Source: Betaproteobacteria bacterium
Lineage (GTDB): Bacteria > Pseudomonadota > Gammaproteobacteria > Burkholderiales > Thiobacillaceae
Direction of reading: 5' to 3'
Assembly (NCBI GenBank): GCA_016873935.1
Contig: VGVT01000020.1
Location: 1-43,342 of the forward strand
Length of the DNA: 43,342 nucleotides
Shown: positions 17,151-25,529 of the stretch, in pieces
How positions within the stretch are numbered: the stretch's first letter is position 1
Layout of the letters: each line of letters starts with the position of its first letter
Program-made: the position numbers and the translations under genes
The notes under the pieces: generated by a model
What the model was told of the DNA's origin: nothing
The model's input: the letters and a program-made list of their open reading frames with translations, nothing else
Databases searched by the model: none

Positions 17151-17159
17151 TGCTAAAGT
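17151..17159 (+). promoter_or_regulatory. Possible promoter of the TIR/patatin operon
   Basis: TGCTAAAGT resembles an extended -10 box, 34 bases before the ATG at 17194, in the only gap (81 bases) before the operon. No convincing -35 box is present. Confidence 0.3.
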
Positions 17160-17193
17160 CTGAGTATCGCGCTCAAGAATAACGAGGAGATCC

Positions 17194-19140
17194 ATGGCAT
17201 CGCACGTGTTCGTCGCCATGCCTTACGGCCGCAAGCAGGACATCGAGTTCGACGCGGTGTACGCCGACTATCTGAAACCCGCCCTGGAAGAGGCCGGCTT
17301 CCAGGTATTCCGCGCCGACGAGGAGCGGCGCGCGGGCGATATCCGCACCGACATGTTCCAGGAACTGCTGCTCGCCGACCTGGTGGTGGTGGACCTCAGC
17401 ATCGACAACCCCAACGTCTGGTACGAGCTGGGCGTGCGCCACGCCCTGCGCGCGCGCGGCGTGCTGTTGGTGCAGAGCGCGCGCGCCTACCAGCCCTTCG
17501 ACGTCTACACCGAGCGCAAGCTGCGTTACCACCTGCTGGAGGGGCGTCCCGATCCCGCCCATCTGGCCGCCGACCGCGCCACCCTCGGCGCGATGGCGCG
17601 CGCCACCATGGAATCCTGGCACGGCCGCCCCATCAGCCCCGTCTATCACCTGCTGCGCGACCTGCGCGAGCCGCCCTGGCGCGACCTGCTGCTGGCCGGC
17701 GACAACGAGTTCCGCGCCGCCTACGAGGGCTGGCACCGGCGCATGGAGGTGGCGCGCAAGCGCAACCGGCCCGGTGACGTGCTGGTGCTGGCGGAAGAGA
17801 CCCCCATCTGGGCTCTGCGACTGGAGGCCTGCCGCGCCGCCGGCAAGGCGCTGCTCAAGCTGCGCCAGTACCGCCTGGCCCTGGAACAGGTGGAGGCGGC
17901 GCTGGAACTCGCGCCCGAAGACATCGGCTGCCAGCGCGACAAGGCCCTGCTGCTGGGACGCCTGGGCCGGCACGACGCCGCCCTGGAATGGGCCGAGAAT
18001 CTGCTCCGGCTGCGCCCGCTGGAAGCGGAGGACTGGTGCCTCCTCGGACGCGTCGAGAAGGACGACTGGGTGCGTCGCTGGCGCCTGCCGGACGCGACGC
18101 CCGAGGCCATGCGCGAGGGCGCCGCGCGGGAGATCGCGCAACTCGTGCAGGCCGTCGAGCCCTACATGAACGCCTTCATCCGCGACCCCGCGCATTTCTA
18201 TGCCGGCATCAACGCCTGCACCCTGCGCCACCTCCAGCTCCACCTGGGTGGCAAGCTCAAGCAGCCCGCCAGCCTGCCCAACCTGGAAGGCGGCGTCACC
18301 TGGGCCTGCCTGGCGGCCCTGGAACGCCAGCCCGAGGACTACTGGACGCGCGCCAGCTGGGCCGAACTCAACGTCCTGCTGAGCCCGCCGGAGCAGGTCG
18401 AAGAAGCCTGGCGCGAGGCGGTCACGGTCGCCGACAAGGACTGGTTCGCGCTCGATTCCAGCCGCCAGCAGTTGCTCATCCTGCGCGATCTCGGCTTCCG
18501 TCCCGAGGCGGTGGCCGCCGCCCTGGGCGTCGTCGACGCCGAGATCGCCGACCTGGAGGCGCCCTGGCGGCCGCGCCGGGTGTTCCTGTTCAGCGGCCAC
18601 ATGCTCGACGCGACGGACCGGCCCGAAGCGCGTTTCCCCGCCGACAAGGAAGCGGCGGCGGCGCGCGCCATCGCCGACAAGCTCGCGGAGCTGGGCATGG
18701 GCGCCGACGATCTCGCCCTGTGCGGCGGCGCCTGCGGCGGCGACACGCTGTTCGCCGAGGCCGCCCTGGCGCGCGGCTGCCGCGTCGAGCTGTTCCTCCA
18801 GTTCGAGGAGCCGGAATTCCTCCAGGCTTCGGTCGCCTTCGCCGGGGAATCCTGGGTGGACCGCTACTACGCCCTGAAGGAGCGCCACGACCGGGTGGCC
18901 ATCCGCGTGCAGCCCGAGGAACTGGGCGCGCCGCCGGCGGGGATGAATCCCTATGAGCGCAACAATCTCTGGCAGTTGTTCACCGCCCTGGCGCACGGTC
19001 CCGACCAGGTGCGCTTCGTCGCCCTCTGGAACGGTCAGGGCGGCAAGGGGCCGGGCGGCACGCAGCACATGGTGGAGACGGTGAAGCAATACGCCGGGCG
19101 CGTCGCCATCCTCGACACCCGTGCCCTCTTCGCGAACTGA
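17194..19140 (+). CDS. Deoxyribosyltransferase/TIR-like + TPR/TRAFs-binding-like + SLOG-like protein
   Basis: A 648-aa protein of three parts. Residues 1-120 form a Rossmann-like domain of the nucleoside 2-deoxyribosyltransferase/TIR-like group: HVFVAMPYGRKQDIEFDAVY, then DLVVVDLSIDNPNVWYELGV with a candidate catalytic Glu. Residues about 195-430 are helical with TPR-like pairs (YRLALEQVEAALELAPED, RHDAALEWAENLLRLRPLEA) and resemble the TRAFs-binding domain (DUF4071) region. Residues about 460-600 resemble a SLOG nucleotide-ligand-binding domain: RRVFLFSGHMLD, LALCGGACGGDTLFAEAALARG. SLOG domains bind NAD-derived signals in Thoeris. GAGGAG precedes the ATG. First gene of a seven-gene operon; a sensor or signal-linked role is inferred, not shown. 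Confidence 0.78.
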   Translation: MASHVFVAMPYGRKQDIEFDAVYADYLKPALEEAGFQVFRADEERRAGDIRTDMFQELLLADLVVVDLSIDNPNVWYELGVRHALRARGVLLVQSARAYQPFDVYTERKLRYHLLEGRPDPAHLAADRATLGAMARATMESWHGRPISPVYHLLRDLREPPWRDLLLAGDNEFRAAYEGWHRRMEVARKRNRPGDVLVLAEETPIWALRLEACRAAGKALLKLRQYRLALEQVEAALELAPEDIGCQRDKALLLGRLGRHDAALEWAENLLRLRPLEAEDWCLLGRVEKDDWVRRWRLPDATPEAMREGAAREIAQLVQAVEPYMNAFIRDPAHFYAGINACTLRHLQLHLGGKLKQPASLPNLEGGVTWACLAALERQPEDYWTRASWAELNVLLSPPEQVEEAWREAVTVADKDWFALDSSRQQLLILRDLGFRPEAVAAALGVVDAEIADLEAPWRPRRVFLFSGHMLDATDRPEARFPADKEAAAARAIADKLAELGMGADDLALCGGACGGDTLFAEAALARGCRVELFLQFEEPEFLQASVAFAGESWVDRYYALKERHDRVAIRVQPEELGAPPAGMNPYERNNLWQLFTALAHGPDQVRFVALWNGQGGKGPGGTQHMVETVKQYAGRVAILDTRALFAN

Positions 19141-19200
19141 GCTCCCAGGCATGGCGAAGCGCTCCCGCATCCCATCCCCGACGCGCACGGAGCCGAAGCC

Positions 19201-20778
19201 TTGATCTCCACCGGCGCCCTGCTGTCCGCCCTGCTCGCCGCGGTGTTCCTGTCCGGCCTGCTTGCCTGGCTGGTGGCGGCCCTGTACCGCCGCCGCATGG
19301 TGGCGCTGATGCGCGCCGGCCCGGCCCCGGACGCCGCCCGGCCGGCGGCGGACGAATCCTTCACCCTACTCGAGCAGCGGCCAGCGGTCGCCCTCGACCT
19401 GGCGGCCAACCGCCGCGCCAGCCGGCGCTTCCTGCTCGCCCTCGGCGGCGTCAGCCTGCTGGTCGGCCTCACCCAGTCCTGGCTGGCGCTGCTGTTCGTC
19501 TACGACGATCCCCACTTCTCCCTCAACCGCCTGCTGGTGCTGGGCCTGGTCTACGCCTGGCCGATGACCCTGGCCTGGGGCCTGGCCCTGCGCTGGTCCT
19601 TGGCGCGCACCCTGGGCGCCGTGCTGGCCTACATGGCGGTCATGGCCGTGCTGGTGATGTTGCGCTCCAACGAAAACCAGTCCTTCGCCCAGGTCGCCGG
19701 CTGGCTGGGCAGCGTGGTCGCCCTGCCCATGCTGGTCACCCTGGCGATCGCCGCCAGCGGCCGCATCCGCGCGGTGGCGCCCTACCTGCTGCCGCCCCTG
19801 CTGGTTCTCACCACCGCCTCCGTGCTGGTCTTGCAGGTCATGGCCGCCGGCGCCGCCGATCCGCCCGCCTGGGTGTACACGCTGGTCGGCTGGCTGGGTG
19901 CCTACGGCGCCATCGTCGCCCTCGCCTTCGTGCCCTGGCTGCTGCTGGCCTGGCCGGTGTACGCCCTGGCGCGCTGGCTGGCGGCGGCCTATCGGGCCAA
20001 GCGCTTCTCCGACCTGGCTTACCTGTTCGCCGCCTACTGGTTCGTGGTGCTGTCCGCCAGCACCCTGACCGCGGTGGAGGGCAACGGCGCCGCAGGCCTC
20101 ACCCAGCTGTTGCCCTGGCTCTGGCTGCCGGTCGCCGGCGCGGCCCTGCGCGGCTGGCTGCGGCCCGCCGCGCCGCCCGCCACCCTGCTGGTGCTGCGCG
20201 TGTTCCAGCGCGACGCCCAGGTGGAGCGGCTGTTCGACCGGGTGGTGGAACGCTGGCGCCTGACCGGCAACACCCTGCTCATCGCCGGCACCGACCTGGT
20301 CAGCCGCACCCTGGACGCGGACGAGTTGTTCGCCTTCCTGAACGGCCGCCTGCGCGAACGTTTCATCGCCGACGAAACGGAATTGCCGCGCCGCATGGCC
20401 GAACTGGACCTGCAACCCGACCCGGACGGCCGCTACCGGGTGAACGAACATTACTGCTTCGACGCCACCTGGCAGGCCGCCCTGCGCGCCCTGGTGGCGC
20501 GCAGCGACGTGGTGCTCATGGATCTGCGCGGTTTCCGCGCCGAGAACCGCGGCTGCCGCTTCGAGCTGGGCGTGCTGGCGGCGGCCTCGCATCTGCGCCG
20601 CGTGGTGCTGCTGCACGACGCCGCCACCGCCAGGGACATCGCCCAGGCCGATCTGGCCGACGCGCCGCCCGGACGTTTTACCTGGCTGCGCGCCGACACC
20701 CTGAACCCCGCGACAGCCGGCGCGGCGCTGGCTGCGCTGTTCGCCGCCGGCACGGACGACAAAGTGGAGAACACGTAA
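19201..20778 (+). CDS. Polytopic membrane protein with C-terminal TIR/deoxyribosyltransferase-like domain
   Basis: A 525-aa protein that I cannot assign to a named family. Residues 1-320 contain about nine or ten hydrophobic helices (for example 5-28, 75-100, 111-130, 192-217, 224-262). Residues 325-525 form a soluble domain: TLLVLRVFQRDAQVERLFDR, then DVVLMDLRGFRAENRGCRFE followed by LGVLAAASHLRRVVLLHD. That last block parallels the DLS..NPNVWYELG strand-helix element of the preceding gene, suggesting a related Rossmann-type fold. The start is a TTG at 19201 with GGAG upstream; other starts lie too far inside the first helix. It sits 60 bases after the SLOG-containing gene. It could be a membrane effector or receptor. 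Confidence 0.75.
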   Translation: MISTGALLSALLAAVFLSGLLAWLVAALYRRRMVALMRAGPAPDAARPAADESFTLLEQRPAVALDLAANRRASRRFLLALGGVSLLVGLTQSWLALLFVYDDPHFSLNRLLVLGLVYAWPMTLAWGLALRWSLARTLGAVLAYMAVMAVLVMLRSNENQSFAQVAGWLGSVVALPMLVTLAIAASGRIRAVAPYLLPPLLVLTTASVLVLQVMAAGAADPPAWVYTLVGWLGAYGAIVALAFVPWLLLAWPVYALARWLAAAYRAKRFSDLAYLFAAYWFVVLSASTLTAVEGNGAAGLTQLLPWLWLPVAGAALRGWLRPAAPPATLLVLRVFQRDAQVERLFDRVVERWRLTGNTLLIAGTDLVSRTLDADELFAFLNGRLRERFIADETELPRRMAELDLQPDPDGRYRVNEHYCFDATWQAALRALVARSDVVLMDLRGFRAENRGCRFELGVLAAASHLRRVVLLHDAATARDIAQADLADAPPGRFTWLRADTLNPATAGAALAALFAAGTDDKVENT

Positions 20779-20789
20779 AGGAGAACCCA

Positions 20790-21935
20790 ATGGCGAAAGG
20801 TTTGCGCTACCAGGATGACTATCTCGTCGGCGGTCCCGCCCGCGCCCGCGTCACCCCCAACTTCACGCTCGCCGAATACGCCGGCGCCGACGGCGGGGTG
20901 CGCGTGCACCGGGAGCTGGTGGCCGCGGTGCAGATCCTGCGCGACCAGCTCGGCGCGCCCCTGGAAATCGCCGGCATGGCCCCGGCACACGGCCTTGGCG
21001 CCGGATTGCAGGGGCGCTTCGCCTGGCTTGCGGCGGCCGACGCCGCCGGCCTCGAGGCCGCCGCCCTGCGGCTATTGCGCGAGGGTGATCTGGCTCGGGT
21101 GGAGGCGCGCTCCGGCAAGCTCTACGTGGAAATGCCCGATCCCGCCCACCTGCCCGCCCTGGCCGCCGAGCGCGCCCTCGACCGCGCCATCGCGGTGACC
21201 GCCGGCTTCGAGACCTCCGGCGATCCCTACCTGCAGGTCACCGGCAACTTCGACGGCGCCGGCCTGTCCTTCGGTCCGCTCCAGGTCAACTTCAAGACCG
21301 GCACCCTGCAGGAGCTGTTCCGCCGCTTCCGCGCCCGCGACGAGGCGCGGCTGAAGGCCTGCTTCGGCCCCCTGTGGACAGAATGGCTGGCGGTGCTGGC
21401 CCTGCCCTCGCGCGTGCGCCAGGTGGCCTGGGCCGACGCCCTCAGCCGCGGCCCGCGCAAGGCCGACTTCGACACGCGCTGGAAGGCGGCTTTGCAATCC
21501 GTCGGCCGGGAGCCCGCCTTCCGCGCCGAAATGCTGCGCTACGCCTACGACACCTACGGCCGCAAGCTGGTGGTGGCGCTGTCCTGGCTGCGCGGCCTGC
21601 TGCCCGTGCGCATCGCCAACCTGCGCTGCCTGGCCGCGCTGTATGACCTGTGCGTGCAGCAGGGCAGCCTGGACCGCGCGCACGACGCCATCCGCCGGCG
21701 GGTGGCGCGCGAGCGGCCCGCCGACGAATTCCAGCTCACCCGCATCGCCGTCGAGGAGCGTGGCCGCGCCGCCGACCCACGCTGGCGCGCCGACTGCGTC
21801 AGCCGCCGCCTGTGCATCCTGGCGCGTGAGCCGGTGGCGGTGAGCGAGGCCGGCGAGCGCGCGGAACGCGACAACCCGAATCTCTACCTGCTGCGCAACG
21901 CGCCGGTCAGCCAGATCGAGCGCTATCTGCTGTGA
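20790..21935 (+). CDS. Probable peptidoglycan-active protein (M15-like plus lysozyme/chitosanase-like)
   Basis: A 381-aa protein with no signal peptide. Residues about 20-110 resemble a peptidase M15-type D-Ala-D-Ala carboxypeptidase-like fold (TPNFTLAEYAGADGG, LVAAVQILRDQLGAPLEIAG), though the zinc-binding His/Asp/His set is not clearly complete. Residues about 130-260 resemble a lysozyme/chitosanase-like glycosidase: GFETSGDPYLQVTGNFDGAG then LSFGPLQVNFKTGTLQELF, with the Glu of GFETS as candidate catalytic acid. The C-terminal 100 residues are unassigned. AAAGGAG precedes the ATG, 11 bases after the membrane protein. Without an export signal it could act on the wall after lysis or through another route; this is uncertain. 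Confidence 0.65.
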   Translation: MAKGLRYQDDYLVGGPARARVTPNFTLAEYAGADGGVRVHRELVAAVQILRDQLGAPLEIAGMAPAHGLGAGLQGRFAWLAAADAAGLEAAALRLLREGDLARVEARSGKLYVEMPDPAHLPALAAERALDRAIAVTAGFETSGDPYLQVTGNFDGAGLSFGPLQVNFKTGTLQELFRRFRARDEARLKACFGPLWTEWLAVLALPSRVRQVAWADALSRGPRKADFDTRWKAALQSVGREPAFRAEMLRYAYDTYGRKLVVALSWLRGLLPVRIANLRCLAALYDLCVQQGSLDRAHDAIRRRVARERPADEFQLTRIAVEERGRAADPRWRADCVSRRLCILAREPVAVSEAGERAERDNPNLYLLRNAPVSQIERYLL

Positions 21936-21964
21936 CCCGACGAACCGGAAAAGGAGTCCCCGCC

Positions 21965-23134
21965 ATGCCCACCTCCCTGCACGAACGCCTGCACGCACCC
22001 GGCCCGAAGAAGATCCTCGCCTGCGACGGCGGCGGCATCCTCGGCCTCATCAGCGTGGAAATCCTGGCCAAGCTGGAAGCCGACCTGCGCGCCGCACGCA
22101 ACGACCCCAAGCTGGTGCTGGCCGACTTCTTCGACTTCGCCTGCGGCACCAGTACCGGCGCCATCATCGCCGCCTGCGTGTCTGCGGGCATGGCGATGGC
22201 CGACATCCGCAAGTTCTACGTGGACAGCGGCGCGCAGATGTTCGACAAGGCCTCCGTGTTCAAGCGCCTGCGCTACAGCTACGAGGACGAGGCCCTGGCC
22301 GAGAAGCTGCGCGTCGAACTCAACCGCGCCCTCGGCCACGCCCCCAGCGATCCTCCCGCCACCCTCGGCGACCCAGGCCTGCGCAGCCTGCTCATGATGG
22401 TCCTGCGCAACCACAGCACCGACTCGCCCTGGCCGGTGTCCAACAACCCCGCCGCCAAGTACAACCAGCGCGGCCGCCGCGACTGCAACCTGGACCTGCC
22501 GCTGTGGCAGTTGGTGCGCGCCAGCACCGCCGCGCCCACCTTCTTCCCGCCGGAGGTGGTGACCTTCGCCCCCGGCACGCCGGAGGAATACCAGTTCGTG
22601 TTCGTCGACGGCGGCGTCACCACCTACAACAACCCCGCCTTCCTCGCCTTCCAGATGGCCACCGCCGCGCCCTACCACCTGAACTGGGCCACCGGCGCCG
22701 AGCGCATGCTGATCGTCTCGGTGGGCACCGGCAACGCGGCGCGGGCGCGGCCGGACCTGGATGCCGAGGATCTCTGGCTGCTCGACCATGCCAAGAGCAT
22801 CCCCTCCGCCCTCATGAACGCCGCCTCCGCCGGCTGGGACATGGCCTGCCGCATGCTCGGCGAATGCCGCCACGGCGGCCCCATCGACCGCGAGGTGGGT
22901 GACATGCTGGCGGCGCCGGGGGAGTCCAACTGGACCGGCGCCAAGCAGTTCGCCTACGCCCGCTACGACCCCGACGTTTCCGCCGCCGGCCTGGCCGCCC
23001 TGGGCCTTGCCGACATCGACCCGGCCAGCGTGCAGGTGATGGATTCGATCAAGCACATCGCCGCCATCCAGCGGGTGGGCGCGACCTACGCGAACGCCCA
23101 CGTGCGTCGCGAACACCTGCGGGGCTTCGCCTGA
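21965..23134 (+). CDS. Patatin-like phospholipase
   Basis: A 389-aa lipid acyl hydrolase of the patatin family, predicted to cleave membrane phospholipids. The oxyanion loop is CDGGGILGL (20-28), the nucleophile is Ser63 in GTSTG, and the catalytic Asp215 lies in VDGGVTTYNNP, so the Ser-Asp dyad is complete. There is no signal peptide, as in the cytosolic CBASS effector CapV, but no cyclic-nucleotide synthase is encoded nearby. The start is ATG 21965 with AAGGAG upstream. Its TGA overlaps the ATG of the next TIR gene (TGATG), so translation is coupled. Membrane damage is a plausible output of this operon. Confidence 0.92.
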   Translation: MPTSLHERLHAPGPKKILACDGGGILGLISVEILAKLEADLRAARNDPKLVLADFFDFACGTSTGAIIAACVSAGMAMADIRKFYVDSGAQMFDKASVFKRLRYSYEDEALAEKLRVELNRALGHAPSDPPATLGDPGLRSLLMMVLRNHSTDSPWPVSNNPAAKYNQRGRRDCNLDLPLWQLVRASTAAPTFFPPEVVTFAPGTPEEYQFVFVDGGVTTYNNPAFLAFQMATAAPYHLNWATGAERMLIVSVGTGNAARARPDLDAEDLWLLDHAKSIPSALMNAASAGWDMACRMLGECRHGGPIDREVGDMLAAPGESNWTGAKQFAYARYDPDVSAAGLAALGLADIDPASVQVMDSIKHIAAIQRVGATYANAHVRREHLRGFA

Positions 23135-25488
23135 TGGGCGGTATCTTCATCAGCTACCGCCGCGAGGACGCCGCCGGCCATGCCGGCCGGCTGTTCGACC
23201 GTCTGAAGGCGCGCTTCGGCCCGGCCGCCGTGTTCATGGACGTCGAGGGCATCGACGCCGGCGTGGATTTCGTCGAGCGCATCGACGCCGCCGTGGGCAG
23301 TTGCGACGTCCTTCTCGCCGTCATCGGCCGCCATTGGCTGGACGCGCGCAACGCCGACGGCGCGCGCCGGCTCGACGACCCGCGCGACTTCGTGCGCCTG
23401 GAAACCGGCGCCGCCCTGGCGCGCGGGATCCGCGTCATCCCGGTGCTGGTGGAAGGCGCGGCGATGCCGACGCAGGAGGCCCTGCCCGAGGCCCTGCGGC
23501 CGCTCGCCCGCCGCCAGGCGGTGGAACTGCGCGACAGCCGCTGGGACGCGGACGTGGAACACCTGCTGCGAACCCTGGAGCCGGTTCTCGTCCCCGCCTC
23601 TCCCACCAAGGCGAAGCCCTCCCCGCGGACGGCCTGGCTGGCCGGCGCCCTGGTCCTGGCGCTGGCGGGCATCGGCCTGGGCCTGTGGTCGCGCGGGCCC
23701 GGGCAGGCTCCTGGCGATCCGCACGATGCCCCGCCTGTCTCCCTGGCCCCACCAACCTCCGTGGCCACGCAGCCGCCGGCGGCATCCGTCCAGGTCGAAG
23801 CCGCAGCGCCCGCGCCAACGCCGGCCCGGCCCACATCCCGCCCAGAACGCCAGGTGCCGGCGATCGCGGCCGTACAAGCGCCACCGGCGGTCCCGGCCGA
23901 ACCCGCGCCCGCCGCGCCCCCGGCAGCGGCGATTCCCGCGACCGCTCCGGCTGCGGCGGCTCCCACCCGCGCCACTGCCGAGAAACCGGCCGGCACCGCC
24001 CCGGCCGCGTCACCCCAGGCGAAAAAGCCGAAGGCGCTGATCCACGCGCTGGGCCTGCCCGGCAACCGGGCTTTCTGGAACCGGGAGGAGTCGCCCGGCT
24101 ACAGCGCGAAAATGGCCACCCTGTTCCGCGACCGACTGCTGGAACAGGCCGGCGATCGCTTCAGCGTGGTGCAGGGATCGCCCGGCGAGACCGCGCGCGG
24201 CCTGCTGGAAGGCGGGCCACCCGCGCGCGAACAGGCCTGCCGGGATACCGGCGCCAGCGTGCTCTGGGTCGCCCTCGCGCGCCAGGAATTCAGCATCTCT
24301 CAAGCGGAAAGCGCGCACTGGCCGGAACTGCGCCTGGCCGCGCTGCCCTGCGACGGCGGCGAGCGCCGCGAACACCGGGTGGGTCTGGCGCCTGGCCGCG
24401 CTGCCCTGCGACGGCGGCGAGCGCCGCGAACACCGGGTGGGTCTGGCGCCCGGCCGCGACGACGCCTTTCCCTTCGCGACGGACATGGGCAAGGCCATGG
24501 GCGCCTTCGCCCGCGAACATCTGCACCTCATGAGGTAGGCGGCATGGCCGGCATCTTCCTCAGCTACCGCCGCGACGACAGCGCCGGCTTCGCCGGCCGC
24601 CTGGCCGACGCCCTGGAGGCTGAATTCGGCTCCGGCAGCGTGTTCCGCGACGTCGACGACATCCATCCCGGCGAGGATTTCGTCGCCGCCATCCAGCGCC
24701 ATCTGGAGCGGGTGGATAGCGTGCTGGTGATGATCGGCCCGCGCTGGCTGGTGGCGGACGCACTGGGCCGTCGCCGCCTGGACGAGACCGGCGACTTCGT
24801 GCGCCGGGAGATCGAGGCGGCACTCGCCACCGGCAAGCCGGTCATCCCGCTGCTGGTGGGCGGCGCTGTGATGCCCTCCGAGGCCGACCTGCCCGACGCC
24901 ATCGCCGGCCTGGCCCGGCGTCAGGCGGCAGTCCTGTCCGATGACCGCTGGAGTGCCGACCTGGCGCGCCTGGTCGCCGTCCTTGCCACGCTTGTCCCCG
25001 GGCGCGGCCGGATCGCGCGGCGGCGGCGCCTGTTGCTGGCGGGTGCCACCCTGGTGCCGGCCGCCCTGCTCGCGACCTGGCTGTTGCCAAAGTGGCCGCC
25101 GTCAACGCCGCCGTCAACGCCGCCGGCCAGCCCCGGTCTGCAAGCCGCCGACATCGCCGGGCGCTGGACCGCCCGCGTCAAATACGACTGGGGCGACGAG
25201 CATGACGAGGTGTTCGAATTCAAGGATATGGGCGGACGCCTGCACGGCACCGCGAGCTATCTCACCGGCCGCCTCGCCATCGAGGGGGCGACCCTGGAGG
25301 GCGAATGGCTGCGCTTCTCCACGCGCAGCCAGCAGATGCTCGGCGGCGATCAACCATGGAAGGAGGTCACCCACCGCTACACCGGCCGGGTCACCGCCGA
25401 CGGCATCCATTTCACGCTGCAAAGCGGCGGCGGCTACACGATCCACCCACCGGTGGAATTCGTCGCCCGCCGCGCACAGGCCGGCTAG
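23134..25488 (+). CDS. TIR-domain membrane protein, fused in frame to a second TIR protein by a duplication
   Basis: As written the frame encodes 784 aa. Residues 1-150 are a TIR domain (GGIFISYRRED, VFMDVEGIDAGVDF, LLAVIGRHWLD, DFVRLETGAAL with candidate catalytic Glu90). Residues 167-185 are a membrane helix, then a Pro/Ala-rich linker (about 190-305) and a C-terminal domain (about 306-418). A 58-bp tandem duplication then shifts the frame: residues 419-470 are an Arg-rich out-of-frame stretch leading into a second complete TIR protein (471-784). With one copy removed the gene would end at the TAG at 24536-24538, giving 448 aa, 5 bases before the next ATG. The fusion is therefore recent, or a sequencing error. 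The start codon overlaps the patatin stop. Confidence 0.8.
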   Translation: MGGIFISYRREDAAGHAGRLFDRLKARFGPAAVFMDVEGIDAGVDFVERIDAAVGSCDVLLAVIGRHWLDARNADGARRLDDPRDFVRLETGAALARGIRVIPVLVEGAAMPTQEALPEALRPLARRQAVELRDSRWDADVEHLLRTLEPVLVPASPTKAKPSPRTAWLAGALVLALAGIGLGLWSRGPGQAPGDPHDAPPVSLAPPTSVATQPPAASVQVEAAAPAPTPARPTSRPERQVPAIAAVQAPPAVPAEPAPAAPPAAAIPATAPAAAAPTRATAEKPAGTAPAASPQAKKPKALIHALGLPGNRAFWNREESPGYSAKMATLFRDRLLEQAGDRFSVVQGSPGETARGLLEGGPPAREQACRDTGASVLWVALARQEFSISQAESAHWPELRLAALPCDGGERREHRVGLAPGRAALRRRRAPRTPGGSGARPRRRLSLRDGHGQGHGRLRPRTSAPHEVGGMAGIFLSYRRDDSAGFAGRLADALEAEFGSGSVFRDVDDIHPGEDFVAAIQRHLERVDSVLVMIGPRWLVADALGRRRLDETGDFVRREIEAALATGKPVIPLLVGGAVMPSEADLPDAIAGLARRQAAVLSDDRWSADLARLVAVLATLVPGRGRIARRRRLLLAGATLVPAALLATWLLPKWPPSTPPSTPPASPGLQAADIAGRWTARVKYDWGDEHDEVFEFKDMGGRLHGTASYLTGRLAIEGATLEGEWLRFSTRSQQMLGGDQPWKEVTHRYTGRVTADGIHFTLQSGGGYTIHPPVEFVARRAQAG
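24330..24458 (+). repeat. 58-bp perfect tandem duplication with partial third copy
   Basis: Bases 24330-24387 and 24388-24445 are identical, and 24446-24458 repeats the first 13 bases with one mismatch (gcgcctggccgcg versus gcgcccggccgcg). That pre-existing imperfect repeat, 58 bases apart in the single-copy ancestor, would explain the duplication by replication slippage. Because 58 is not a multiple of three, it changes the reading frame. Confidence 0.95.
24544..25488 (+). CDS. TIR-domain membrane protein 2 (internal start of the fused frame)
   Basis: A 314-aa protein that probably still initiates at its own ATG, with GAGG 8 bases upstream, in the same frame as the fusion. The TIR domain (1-150) shows AGIFLSYRRDDSAGFAGRL, VFRDVDDIHPGEDF, VMIGPRWL and DFVRREIEAAL (candidate catalytic Glu89). 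A basic stretch and membrane helix follow (about 157-182), then a short PSTPPSTPP linker made by a 12-base tandem repeat. A C-terminal beta-rich domain (about 203-314) follows, beginning IAGRWTARVKYDWGDEHDE; its pattern of short strands and glycines suggests a lipocalin-like or similar barrel, probably outside the cytoplasmic membrane. Ligand unknown. Confidence 0.82.
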   Translation: MAGIFLSYRRDDSAGFAGRLADALEAEFGSGSVFRDVDDIHPGEDFVAAIQRHLERVDSVLVMIGPRWLVADALGRRRLDETGDFVRREIEAALATGKPVIPLLVGGAVMPSEADLPDAIAGLARRQAAVLSDDRWSADLARLVAVLATLVPGRGRIARRRRLLLAGATLVPAALLATWLLPKWPPSTPPSTPPASPGLQAADIAGRWTARVKYDWGDEHDEVFEFKDMGGRLHGTASYLTGRLAIEGATLEGEWLRFSTRSQQMLGGDQPWKEVTHRYTGRVTADGIHFTLQSGGGYTIHPPVEFVARRAQAG

Positions 25489-25529
25489 CGCGCCGACCTT
25501 GCTATCCTGAACAGGGAAAGGAACCAAGC

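Noticed and set aside
25090-25127. CRISPR-like or minisatellite repeat
   Set aside because: Only two short in-frame copies encoding a PSTPP linker; no spacers and no cas genes anywhere in the window.
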